A DNA stretch of 64,000 nucleotides, taken from contig JAFYSK010000038.1 of the NCBI GenBank assembly GCA_017559385.1, forward strand, positions 1 to 64,000. The letters run 5' to 3'. Below, in pieces: positions 9,263-17,044 of the stretch (positions within the stretch are counted from its first letter, which is position 1; every line of letters begins with the position of its first letter). Origin of the DNA: Paludibacteraceae bacterium (GTDB lineage: Bacteria; Bacteroidota; Bacteroidia; Bacteroidales; Paludibacteraceae). A program made the translations under genes and the position numbers. The notes beneath the pieces were generated by a model that saw only the letters and a list, made by a program, of their open reading frames with translations, was not told the origin of the DNA and did not search any database.

Positions 9263-11050
9263 TTAGTTCGCCTTAAGTTCTCTTAGATCAAGCAACAATT
9301 CGTCCAATTGTTTTTGATCAACTAGTCCAGGAGCTCCTAACATGACATCGCGACCTTGATTGTTCTTTGGGAACGCGATGCAGTCGCGGATACTATCTAA
9401 ACCAGCAAACAAACTTACAAAACGATCCAAGCCGTAGGCCAATCCACCATGAGGAGGAGCACCAAACTTGAAGGCGTTCATGAGGAAGCCGAATTTAAGT
9501 TGTGCTTCTTCAGGTGTGAAGCCTAGGATTTCGAAGGTGCGTTGTTGTAAAGCAGCATCGTGGATACGGATACTACCACCACCTACTTCAACACCATTGA
9601 TGACCATGTCATATGCATTAGCACGCACAGCAGCAGGATTGGTATCCATGAGAGGAATATCCTCTTGTTTTGGGCTAGTAAATGGATGGTGCATAGCCAT
9701 TAATCGTTGCTCCTCTTCGCTCCACTCGTACATAGGGAAATCGACAATCCAGAGGCAAGAGAATGTCTTAGGATCGCGTAAGCCTAGCTGCTTACCTACC
9801 TCTAGACGGAGCTCGCAGAGCTGCTTACGGGTCTTCATAGCGTCGTCGCCAGATAGGATTAAGATCAAGTCACCAGGTTGCGCATTCATCTCTTTGGCGA
9901 TAGTTTTTAATTGCTCTTGGTTGTAGAATTTATCAACGCTTGATTTCACATTACCATCAGCCTCTACGCGTGCATAAACCATACCTTTTGCGCCAATCTG
10001 TGGGCGTTTAACATATTCGGTCAAAGCATCTAGTTGTTTGCGTGTGTAGCTAGTGCAACCAGTAGCGCAAATACCGCCAATATAAGCAGCATTAGCAAAT
10101 ACGCTAAACTTCTCTTCTTTCTCAGCCTCAAAGGCATGGAAGAGGTCGTGCAACTCTACAAAGGTCATACCAAAGCGTGTGTCTGGCTTGTCGCTACCAT
10201 AATACTTCATTGCGTCAGCCCATGTCATACGAGGGAAATCGTCCAACTCGATATTGAGAATAGACTTGAACAAGTGCTTTGACATACCTTCGAACAGTTG
10301 TAGCACATCTTCTTGCTCAACGAAAGACATCTCACAGTCTATCTGTGTGAACTCAGGTTGACGATCAGCACGGAGGTCCTCATCACGGAAGCATTTCACG
10401 ATTTGGAAGTATCGGTCAAAACCGCTGACCATCAATAGTTGCTTCAATATTTGTGGACTCTGAGGCAAAGCGTAGAATTGTCCTGGGTTCATACGGCTAG
10501 GCACGATAAAGTCGCGTGCACCCTCAGGTGTAGAATTAACCAAAACAGGTGTTTCTACCTCTAGGAAGCCTTTTTCATCCAAGTAACGGCGTACCTCAAA
10601 AGCCATTTTATGACGCAATTCGAGATTTTTTCTTACGCATGAACGACGCAAATCTAAGTAGCGATATTTCATACGGATATCCTCGCCGCCGTCGGTCTCG
10701 TCCTCTATTGTAAACGGAGGTGTAACAGCCGCATTCAATATGGTCATTTCTGCTACTTTGATTTCAATCTCTCCGGTAGGCAGTTGTGGATTCTTGCTTT
10801 GACGCTCGATCACTTCACCCTTTACTTGGAGTACAAACTCTCGCCCTACCCCATTGGCTTGCTCTAGCAAGGCATCTTGCTCAGCTGTGCCATCTGATTG
10901 AAATGCCAATTGTGTGATACCATATCGGTCGCGAAGATCGATGAATGTCATACCGCCCATTTTGCGGATTCGTTGTGCCCATCCTGCAAGGGTCACTGTT
11001 TTGCCTGCATCGGCGAGGCGAAGCTCGCCACAAGTATTCGTTCTAAACAT
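9263..11050 (-). CDS. aspS: Aspartyl-tRNA synthetase
   Basis: Class IIb synthetase of the bacterial type, 595 residues, charging tRNA-Asp. It has the N-terminal OB-fold anticodon-binding domain ([22 protein letters not shown] when read across residues 17-38), motif 2 [18 protein letters not shown], the bacterial GAD insertion domain in the middle, and motif 3 [13 protein letters not shown] near the C-terminus. The start at 11050 is supported by a promoter 60 bp upstream. The 5' leader includes a small GC hairpin at 11083-11099. No neighbour shares its function. Confidence 0.97.
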   Translation of the reverse strand: MFRTNTCGELRLADAGKTVTLAGWAQRIRKMGGMTFIDLRDRYGITQLAFQSDGTAEQDALLEQANGVGREFVLQVKGEVIERQSKNPQLPTGEIEIKVAEMTILNAAVTPPFTIEDETDGGEDIRMKYRYLDLRRSCVRKNLELRHKMAFEVRRYLDEKGFLEVETPVLVNSTPEGARDFIVPSRMNPGQFYALPQSPQILKQLLMVSGFDRYFQIVKCFRDEDLRADRQPEFTQIDCEMSFVEQEDVLQLFEGMSKHLFKSILNIELDDFPRMTWADAMKYYGSDKPDTRFGMTFVELHDLFHAFEAEKEEKFSVFANAAYIGGICATGCTSYTRKQLDALTEYVKRPQIGAKGMVYARVEADGNVKSSVDKFYNQEQLKTIAKEMNAQPGDLILILSGDDAMKTRKQLCELRLEVGKQLGLRDPKTFSCLWIVDFPMYEWSEEEQRLMAMHHPFTSPKQEDIPLMDTNPAAVRANAYDMVINGVEVGGGSIRIHDAALQQRTFEILGFTPEEAQLKFGFLMNAFKFGAPPHGGLAYGLDRFVSLFAGLDSIRDCIAFPKNNQGRDVMLGAPGLVDQKQLDELLLDLRELKAN

Positions 11051-11110
11051 ATATTTATATTTACTTTTATTCGGTGATTACACTGCGCTATGCGCGCAGA
11101 AAATAGCGTG

Positions 11111-11142
11111 CAAAATTACAAAAAAAAATGCAGATATGCAAA
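11111..11142 (-). promoter_or_regulatory. Promoter of aspS
   Basis: On the minus strand TTTG (11139-11142) precedes TAATTTTG (11111-11118) with 20 bp between. Confidence 0.8.
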
Positions 11143-11190
11143 TTTTTTTGTTAAAAGTTTTCAGAATCTAGTTGAAAGTAAATGTATTGT

Positions 11191-11775
11191 CTATTGCTCT
11201 GCAATAGTACAGATATAATCTGGCGCTTGATGGCTTATTTCGTGCCAGTAGATTGTGTCAGTATTATCAAGTACATGGTGTAGGTCTGAAATGATGCCTG
11301 TGCCTAGCATTTTCAGGTATGCTTCTTTCTTCGTCCATAGTCTGATGAACTGCCAATCTGCTTGTTCGGCCTTTCGTATCTCAGCTTGTTCGGTAGGGCT
11401 CATTGTCTTTTGCATCAGTTCTTCCTTAAGAGGTCTAACCGCCTCAATATCAATTCCTATAGGTGTATCATTTACAGCTACAGCGATGCCGTTTTTGCAA
11501 TGAGATATGCTGATACATGGTCCATTATCTATGCGTGGCGCTCCGTATTCGTTGTATAGGAATATGGGTTGTGTAGGTAGTGAAAGTTGGTGTATTCTAC
11601 CCCACTCTGCTAGCAGTTCAGTAAGCATGAGATATGCTTTAAGGCAGCAGTATTGTCCAAAGGTGTGTTTATAGTGCAGTGCTTGCTCTCGGCGTTGCTC
11701 CGAGACCATTGCGAGCATTCGCTTTACCTCTTGCTCGGTACATTGGTTCATATCGTCAAATATAGAATATAGCAC
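11191..11775 (-). CDS. 4'-phosphopantetheinyl transferase (Sfp superfamily)
   Basis: Transfers the phosphopantetheine arm of CoA to carrier proteins. The 194-residue protein has the family motifs ISISHCKNGIAVAV, GIDIEAVRPL (Mg-binding Asp-x-Glu) and WTKKEAYLKMLGTG (the WxxKEAxxK signature). The size and spacing resemble the Sfp/HetI group rather than the short AcpS trimer type. It follows the acyltransferase gene upstream by 22 bp, suggesting a two-gene lipid-related operon. The carrier partner is not in the window. Confidence 0.9.
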   Translation of the reverse strand: MLYSIFDDMNQCTEQEVKRMLAMVSEQRREQALHYKHTFGQYCCLKAYLMLTELLAEWGRIHQLSLPTQPIFLYNEYGAPRIDNGPCISISHCKNGIAVAVNDTPIGIDIEAVRPLKEELMQKTMSPTEQAEIRKAEQADWQFIRLWTKKEAYLKMLGTGIISDLHHVLDNTDTIYWHEISHQAPDYICTIAEQ

Positions 11776-11797
11776 TGTATAGATGGGTTGTTATGGT

Positions 11798-12655
11798 TTA
11801 TTGATTTTCCCAAGCTGCTGGCCATGGATTATGTGTAATGCCAGCCATTTGGGTCATCTGCTGGTGAGCTACGCTACGCAGGCGCTCTACCTCTATTTTG
11901 CGTGGTTGAGTGGTGTCTGGCAGGATAGGTTCGCCTATGGTGATGGTCAAAAGTGGCAGTGTTTTAGGTCCAAATAGACGATACAAGCCTTTTCGTTCGC
12001 GGAAGGTAATCACTAGTGGAAGTATTGGCTTATTGTACTTGTAACTCATGGTAAAAGCCCCTTTTTGGAATGGGCGGATAGGTTTGTACATATCCCATCT
12101 GCAAGCTTCTGGGAAGATGTGGAACCACCACCCACGACGATGAAACTCATCAAAAGCTTCGTTGAACTTCTTCAGTGCGGTCATATTGGTTGTAGAGTCT
12201 GGTATAGGTACTCCACCTGCAAGTCGCATAAAGAAACCATCTTTAGTTCGGAAGTTAGGTGCGAACATTGGTACACGCATATGGTGATTGGCCTTCACTG
12301 CAAACATCACGCATGGACAATCCAGTCTATAGACATGATTGCATATTGTTATAGCACCGGGTTTGAGTTCGTTTTTATATTGTTTTAGGATTGCTCGTCC
12401 GCGTATGCGCAAGCCCATTTGTATGCTAACTTTTAAGCGCAGAAATATGTGTAAGACGATATAGAATGCCCAAAGTAGGTTGAATCTGTATGTGCGTGAG
12501 TCATCCAGATATGGGTAATTCTCATCAAAGTCTATATCCTTGATTTTCTTTGGGAATAGTGTTCGTTCGAATGGATTATCTTCTGGGTATTTTATGGCTG
12601 GTTCTGGTATATATACCCCATCTTGAACTTTTAGTTCTTGGTACTGTTTATTCAT
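11798..12655 (-). CDS. PlsC-like acyltransferase
   Basis: Lysophospholipid or other O-acyltransferase of about 285 residues. It carries the HX4D catalytic motif (NHVYRLDCP), a downstream FPEACRW block replacing the usual FPEGTR, and a hydrophobic stretch (LLWAFYIVLHIFLRL) before the catalytic domain. The open frame extends to a TTG at 12676, but that codon lies inside the promoter; the ATG at 12655 (MNKQYQEL) is therefore chosen. Substrate is unknown. Likely membrane-associated at the inner leaflet. Confidence 0.85.
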   Translation of the reverse strand: MNKQYQELKVQDGVYIPEPAIKYPEDNPFERTLFPKKIKDIDFDENYPYLDDSRTYRFNLLWAFYIVLHIFLRLKVSIQMGLRIRGRAILKQYKNELKPGAITICNHVYRLDCPCVMFAVKANHHMRVPMFAPNFRTKDGFFMRLAGGVPIPDSTTNMTALKKFNEAFDEFHRRGWWFHIFPEACRWDMYKPIRPFQKGAFTMSYKYNKPILPLVITFRERKGLYRLFGPKTLPLLTITIGEPILPDTTQPRKIEVERLRSVAHQQMTQMAGITHNPWPAAWENQ

Positions 12656-12673
12656 ATAGTTGTAAAATTTGTG

Positions 12674-12705
12674 CAAAGATAAGTTTTTTTATGCGAATAT
12701 GCAAA
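12674..12705 (-). promoter_or_regulatory. Promoter of the acyltransferase-PPTase operon
   Basis: Minus-strand TTTG (12702-12705) and TATCTTTG (12674-12681), 20 bp apart. It decides the ATG at 12655 as the gene start. Confidence 0.85.
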
Positions 12706-12743
12706 TAAAAGCCATTCAATTCTTTCGAATGAATGGCTTTTAT
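12705..12743. terminator. Terminator after the RNase G gene
   Basis: ATAAAAGCCATTCA (12705-12718) pairs perfectly with TGAATGGCTTTTAT (12730-12743). A/T runs on both sides make it usable on both strands. It overlaps the -33 box of the next promoter. Confidence 0.85.
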
Positions 12744-12744
12744 A

Positions 12745-14331
12745 TTATTTTTGCTTTTCTGGTGCCTTGTTTTGCTCGTCCTTATTTATGTTGGTTAGTT
12801 CCTCCCCTTTTCGGTTGTAGAATTTGGTTTCGAGCATTCCTAGACTCTGATTTTCGATGGTATGCACACCGTATTTCATTCGCCATTTTGTTTTCAGTGA
12901 TGCCAGGCATCCTTTGTTTACATAGGCGTAGATGTATGGGTGTAGGTGCAATCTCAATCCTCTGCCGTATTGTTGGCGATAGGTTTCGATCTCTTCTGTA
13001 AGTTTGTCCGTAAAGAGTATCGATGACTGTATTTTGCCTTTTCCCATGCAAGTTGGACACGTTTCCATCACCTCCATTTCCACCGCTGGGCGCACACGTT
13101 GTCGGGTGATTTGCATTAGTCCGAACTTACTGAGTGGCAATACATTATGTTTTGCCCTATCTCTAGCCATTTCCGTGCGCATATGGTCATATAGCGCTTG
13201 TTGGTTGGCTTTGTCATCCATATCGATGAAATCAATAACGATAATTCCTCCGATATCTCTGAGTCGCAGTTGATGCACTATTTCGTCAGCTGCAAGCATA
13301 TTGAAATGGAATGCATTCTGCTCTTGGTCTTCAAAGAGTTTCTTGCTACCACTATTCACATCGATGGAGAATAGCGCTTCGGTTTTATCCATGATGAGGT
13401 ATCCACCTTTTTTGAATCCAACGGTTCTTCCTAATCCTGTTTTCATCTGTTTTGTGATGTCAAACTTATCAAAGATAGGCTGTTCGCCTGTATAAAGTTT
13501 GACCAGTTTAGATGATTCTGGAGCGATTAGGTTTAGATATTGTTGAATTTCTTCGTATACCTCTTTATTGTTGACATGTATGCTCTCAAAGTTAGGTGAG
13601 AGTATGTCTCGTATTATACCGATTGTTCTTCCTAGTTCTTCGCTGATTAGTGCGACGGGTTCTTTTGTTTGCAGTGTTTTCACTGTATCTTCCCATCTTT
13701 TTACCAGCAGTCTGAGTTCGTTGTCAAGTTCTGCAACTCGTTTGTCTTGTGCGACTGTTCTGACTATAACTCCGAATCCGTGTGGTTTGATGGATTGTAC
13801 CAGCTGTTTTAGTCGTCCTCTTTCGGCTGATTTAGCTATTTTGCTGCTAACCATCACTTTGTCCATGAATGGTATTAGCACGAAGTTACGACCTGTGATA
13901 GATATTTCGGCTGATAGTCTTGGTCCTTTAGAGTTGATTGGCTCTTTGGTTACTTGAACCAGAATGGTGTCGCCCACTTTAAGATAATCGGCAATATTGC
14001 CTTCTTTACCGCATGGTGCTTGTCGCTCAATCTTATTGATTTCGGGAATTCGTCGTCTATCTGAAACGAGTTTGCTGACATACTTTTGTTGTGTTAGAAA
14101 CTCTGTACCTAAATCAAGGTAGTGCAGAAAAGCTTCTTTCTCATGTCCTACGTCCACGAAGGCTGCGTTGAGTGCTGGCATTATTTTTTTTACTCGTCCG
14201 TAATATATGTTTCCCACAGCAAAGGTATCAATACCTCTTTTTTCGCGGTTAACTTCCATTAGTCGGTCGTTTTCAGTCAGCGCAATAGCAATCTCCTGTG
14301 GCGTAACATCCACAATCAGTTCGCTTTTCAT
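12745..14331 (-). CDS. rng: Ribonuclease G/E family
   Basis: Endoribonuclease for rRNA maturation and mRNA decay, 528 residues. An N-terminal S1 RNA-binding domain (GNIYYGRVKKIMPALNAAF, VDVGHEKEAFLH) is followed by the RNase E/G catalytic core with IDFIDMDD (metal-binding acidic residues) and the zinc-link CPTCMGKG. The length matches RNase G or short RNase E without a degradosome scaffold. It lies downstream of the HU and basic-protein genes, separated by a strong hairpin at 14373-14430; no consensus promoter is visible between hairpin and start codon. Confidence 0.93.
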   Translation of the reverse strand: MKSELIVDVTPQEIAIALTENDRLMEVNREKRGIDTFAVGNIYYGRVKKIMPALNAAFVDVGHEKEAFLHYLDLGTEFLTQQKYVSKLVSDRRRIPEINKIERQAPCGKEGNIADYLKVGDTILVQVTKEPINSKGPRLSAEISITGRNFVLIPFMDKVMVSSKIAKSAERGRLKQLVQSIKPHGFGVIVRTVAQDKRVAELDNELRLLVKRWEDTVKTLQTKEPVALISEELGRTIGIIRDILSPNFESIHVNNKEVYEEIQQYLNLIAPESSKLVKLYTGEQPIFDKFDITKQMKTGLGRTVGFKKGGYLIMDKTEALFSIDVNSGSKKLFEDQEQNAFHFNMLAADEIVHQLRLRDIGGIIVIDFIDMDDKANQQALYDHMRTEMARDRAKHNVLPLSKFGLMQITRQRVRPAVEMEVMETCPTCMGKGKIQSSILFTDKLTEEIETYRQQYGRGLRLHLHPYIYAYVNKGCLASLKTKWRMKYGVHTIENQSLGMLETKFYNRKGEELTNINKDEQNKAPEKQK

Positions 14332-14372
14332 ATTTCAATGATCGTTGGGCTAGATGCCCGTTTAGTTTGTTT

Positions 14373-14430
14373 AAAAAAAATGCTTTGCGGCACCCATTTG
14401 CGCCCAAATGGGTATAGCCACAAAGCTTTT
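14373..14430 (-). terminator. Strong hairpin with T-tract upstream of rng
   Basis: On the minus strand AAGCTTTGTGGC and ACCCATTTG pair with CAAATGGGT and GCCGCAAAGC, and eight Ts follow. It looks like a full rho-independent terminator for the HU/basic-protein transcript, yet rng follows only ~40 bp later in the same direction. Confidence 0.85.
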
Positions 14431-14445
14431 GTCAAGCGTCAAAGC

Positions 14446-14535
14446 TTACTTATGCTTATGACGATTCTTGCGCAAACGTTTTTTACGTTTGTGGGTAGAC
14501 ATTTTATGTCTTTTGTGCTTTTTACCGTTTGGCAT
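14446..14535 (-). CDS. 29-residue highly basic protein
   Basis: Tiny reading frame, ATG at 14535, TAA at 14446, encoding 29 residues of which more than half are Lys, Arg or His (starts MPNGKKHKRHK, ends RKNRHKHK). Near-identical peptides are, as far as I recall, conserved across Bacteroidales next to HU and RNase G; the composition suggests RNA or ribosome binding. It lies 24 bp downstream of the HU gene in the same transcript and ends just before a strong terminator. Function is not established from sequence. Confidence 0.75.
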   Translation of the reverse strand: MPNGKKHKRHKMSTHKRKKRLRKNRHKHK

Positions 14536-14559
14536 AATTGTAATTTATTTAGTGATTAA

Positions 14560-14832
14560 TTATTTTAAAAGGTCTGTGAAGCTATCAGCTGGTTTGAAAG
14601 CTGGGATTTTGTGCTCTGGAACGATGATAGATTCGTTTTTGGTGATGTTGCGAGCAACCTTTTGTGCGCGCACCTTAGTACCGAAGCTACCGAAGCCACG
14701 GAGATAAACTGCCTCACCCTCAGCTACGGTCTTCTTGATGTTCTCCATTGCAGACTCCACTACATTCATGATAGTAGTTTTGTCATATCCAGTTTGGATT
14801 GCAATTGCATTAACGAGTTCTGCTTTTGTCAT
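14560..14832 (-). CDS. HU-family nucleoid DNA-binding protein
   Basis: Histone-like dimeric DNA-bending protein of 90 residues, the standard length. Full HU profile: TKAELVNAIAIQTGYDK, helix NVVESAMENIKK, the GFGSFGTKVRAQKVARN beta arm region, and the flexible arm ending in VPEHKIPAFKP. The start follows a well-placed promoter. It is the first gene of an HU-basic protein(-rng) transcript, which suits high expression. Confidence 0.96.
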   Translation of the reverse strand: MTKAELVNAIAIQTGYDKTTIMNVVESAMENIKKTVAEGEAVYLRGFGSFGTKVRAQKVARNITKNESIIVPEHKIPAFKPADSFTDLLK

Positions 14833-14932
14833 AATAATTTTATATTTAATCAGTTATACATTTTTCAATTTTAATGTAACGATTTATTCATTATTTGCGG
14901 CCTTCGGGCTCAGAAAAAATCGAAATCGGCTG

Positions 14933-14964
14933 CAAAGGTACTATAAATAAATGAATTATGCAAA
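14933..14964 (-). promoter_or_regulatory. Promoter of the HU gene
   Basis: Minus-strand TTTG (14961-14964), 20 bp, TACCTTTG (14933-14940): exact Bacteroidota consensus. It leaves a leader of about 95 nt. Confidence 0.88.
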
Positions 14965-15033
14965 TATTTTGATAAAAAAATATAAACTTTTTGCATTTTT
15001 ATAGCCACCTTATTTTATGCTTATCCTTTCGGA

Positions 15034-15109
15034 GTGGTAACGGTGTGGTAACGGGAAGCTGAGTGCAATTCAGAACAATCGGTTAACTATGGGTTAACCA
15101 TAGATTAAC
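15034..15109. repeat. 11-bp direct repeat followed by a near-palindrome
   Basis: GTGGTAACGG occurs twice head to tail (15034-15043, 15045-15054). A 28-bp near-palindrome built from three GTTAAC-like words lies at 15082-15109 (GTTAAC, GGTTAACC, GATTAAC). Possible regulator binding sites or a repeat element downstream of the secreted protein gene. Confidence 0.6.
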
Positions 15110-15110
15110 A

Positions 15111-15142
15111 AACCCTTGCGCAAAGGTAGCGCAAGGGTTGCT
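15111..15142. terminator. GC-rich hairpin after the secreted-protein gene
   Basis: AACCCTTGCGC (15111-15121) and GCGCAAGGGTT (15129-15139) form an 11-bp stem with a 7-nt loop. It lies 24 bp downstream of the minus-strand gene ending at 15163; T-tract weak. Confidence 0.6.
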
Positions 15143-15162
15143 AAAAACAAGTATATTATTCA

Positions 15163-15708
15163 TCAATATTCAGGTGGGTATTGTTTGATTAGTGGGATAT
15201 TTTCTTTTTCGCATACAATACCTATAAACTCGTCGATGGGCATAGGTAAATAAAAACCTAGATTAGTATGCGTCCATTGCGTATCCATAGTGCCAAGGAC
15301 ATAGTATCCATCGTATGACTTTTCAAAGGTATAATAGGTGATCGCATTGGGACGAATGATTACAGCTCCATATGCGGCTAATGGCACCTTAAATGGCTCT
15401 GGGAATACGTATATAATCATGTTCAAACTATCACTTTGCTGACCATATGTATAAACCTGCAAGCTATCCCAAGCAAAATATTCGTGAATGTCAGGGTAAT
15501 GAGTTTGCATGTATGTATTCCACATTTTTAGGTCATTTAATGGATATAATTCTTTGGTTTGTTCTTGTTCTTGATAAGCTTGAACCATAAGAGGAATCCA
15601 ACGATATTCTATTTGATAATAAGCTTGATTTCTAGGATCGTCATCCTTGGCAAAAACATTGAGGACACTGGCTAATATAAGCAGTAATAAAATATGATAC
15701 CTTTTCAT
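15163..15708 (-). CDS. Secreted protein of unknown function
   Basis: 181 residues from ATG 15708. The first ~22 residues (MKRYHILLLLILASVLNVFA) are a classical signal peptide; the mature part begins KDDDPRN and is rich in aromatic residues with no cysteine pair or repeat. I do not recognise a family. The longer open frame up to 15789 is not used because a consensus promoter lies within it. Monocistronic between its promoter and the hairpin at 15111. Probably periplasmic or outer-membrane associated. Confidence 0.75.
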   Translation of the reverse strand: MKRYHILLLLILASVLNVFAKDDDPRNQAYYQIEYRWIPLMVQAYQEQEQTKELYPLNDLKMWNTYMQTHYPDIHEYFAWDSLQVYTYGQQSDSLNMIIYVFPEPFKVPLAAYGAVIIRPNAITYYTFEKSYDGYYVLGTMDTQWTHTNLGFYLPMPIDEFIGIVCEKENIPLIKQYPPEY

Positions 15709-15735
15709 AAACGGAGCATTTGGGTTATTAGACCG

Positions 15736-15767
15736 CAAAGTTAATAAAAATAAATGACCCGCACAAA
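15736..15767 (-). promoter_or_regulatory. Promoter of the secreted-protein gene
   Basis: Minus-strand TTTG (15764-15767), 20 bp, TAACTTTG (15736-15743). It fixes the ATG at 15708 as the start. Confidence 0.82.
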
Positions 15768-15840
15768 AAAAAACGAAAAAAATCGCCACTTATATGCCTA
15801 ATAGCGATAAAAGTGGCGAATTGGCTATATATTGACTGAA

Positions 15841-16920
15841 TTAATATCCCTCAATATACTCAATTGCTTCTTCTGCAATAAAGTCCAAAGGCTCGTATTG
15901 GCATGTTACTTCATCAAAATCTATGTCGGATAGATAGATGCAACGGATTTTAGAGTCGTACATGGTTCGATAGTACAAACGGCCATTCATAATATCTGTA
16001 ACGATTGTAACTTGTGTTGCGCTGTGCATATCCGGAATTTGTGTCGTATCGCTAAATTGCAAACCAATAGGTATATCAAAATGGTTCATGAGATGAAATG
16101 CATGAATAACCGTTTGTCTGGAATCAGAGAAGATGGGGGCTGTCGTTTGCAAGAAAGCAGCACGGACGAATCTAGATGGAGATGACATATCTCCTGGTAA
16201 ACCCAGCATACCCGTTCCACCGCTAAAAGAACTTAATGCTTTTTCGCCCAAGTTATGAGTAGCTATGGTTCCAGGCTTAAGGTTGATATAGTTATTCAAA
16301 TTACTAAGATGCCAATCTAAGGAAGGCGAATTGGTCAGTACGCCAAGAGGATTCTCGTGGATATTGATATGTTCGTTCATGATTTCAATAACTACCTGAC
16401 GACCAGATGGTTCAGTAACGCGCCAATGAACGGTAGAGGCGCGAGGATCAACGCCTACAACACGGATGCCATCTAGCTGTTCGACCAATTCATCTATTGA
16501 AGAAAAAGATGCAAGCACCCATGATACAAATTGCATGTCGCTGATGGTTACATCTTTTTGGTTTGGGTCGAAAGGCATATATTCGCCATAATCTGGAAAA
16601 TAGAATAGTCCAGCAGCTAGTCCAAGTTCGTTGATACCTTCCATCACATAGTTTTTGTCCTCCACAGCAATACCTACGTAGCCAAATTTAGATGAGTAGC
16701 GCATACCTTTTGTGGTGTTATCCGGCAGGAAGGACTTGTGTTGGTGTCCACGAGGGACAATGACATACATTAGATTAAGTGGTTTGGCTGCCCACTCTAT
16801 TGTGCGAGCAGTAACTGGATGATTAGTAGTAGTTTGCAGGGTGATACCTGTACATGCTTTAGCCTCTGAAGCGAGGGATGCTAACGCTAAGGTTAGAGCC
16901 AAGAGTAGAATTTTTTTCAT
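15841..16920 (-). CDS. Choloylglycine hydrolase family (linear amide C-N hydrolase)
   Basis: Ntn-hydrolase of 359 residues related to bile salt hydrolases and penicillin V acylases. A signal peptide (1-22, ending SEAKA) precedes C23, which becomes the N-terminal nucleophile after cleavage. Conserved partners are visible: R39, E42 where bile salt hydrolases usually have Asp (ARTIEW), N97 in INELGL, N197 in LTNSP and R250 in SPSRFVR. Periplasmic or exported. It is transcribed divergently from mutY and lies 2 kb from a steroid-modifying gene cluster, which makes a bile-acid role attractive, but the substrate cannot be read from the sequence; penicillin V or acyl-homoserine lactone activity is equally possible in this family. 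Confidence 0.88.
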   Translation of the reverse strand: MKKILLLALTLALASLASEAKACTGITLQTTTNHPVTARTIEWAAKPLNLMYVIVPRGHQHKSFLPDNTTKGMRYSSKFGYVGIAVEDKNYVMEGINELGLAAGLFYFPDYGEYMPFDPNQKDVTISDMQFVSWVLASFSSIDELVEQLDGIRVVGVDPRASTVHWRVTEPSGRQVVIEIMNEHINIHENPLGVLTNSPSLDWHLSNLNNYINLKPGTIATHNLGEKALSSFSGGTGMLGLPGDMSSPSRFVRAAFLQTTAPIFSDSRQTVIHAFHLMNHFDIPIGLQFSDTTQIPDMHSATQVTIVTDIMNGRLYYRTMYDSKIRCIYLSDIDFDEVTCQYEPLDFIAEEAIEYIEGY

Positions 16921-17004
16921 AGTTGTAATGGATTTAGGGGTTTATACTTTGATGATAGAAATACAAATAGTGTGCCATAATTTTTAAACAATTTAGATGT
17001 TTTT

Positions 17005-17036
17005 CTTGCGCATGTACTTTTTTTGTTGTACTTTTG
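17005..17036 (+). promoter_or_regulatory. Promoter of mutY
   Basis: CTTG (17005-17008), 20 bp, TACTTTTG (17029-17036). The ATG at 17045 is only 8 bp beyond the -7 box, so the mRNA is likely leaderless or nearly so. Confidence 0.72.
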
Positions 17037-17044
17037 CACTTCGA

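Noticed and set aside
12669..13957. Plus-strand open frames opposite rng
   Set aside because: They are antisense shadows of a strongly supported gene and have no family features.
15111..15139. Minus-strand promoter (TACCTTTG in the hairpin loop)
   Set aside because: No suitable -33 box at 20 bp and no gene follows; the motif is most likely coincidental in the loop.
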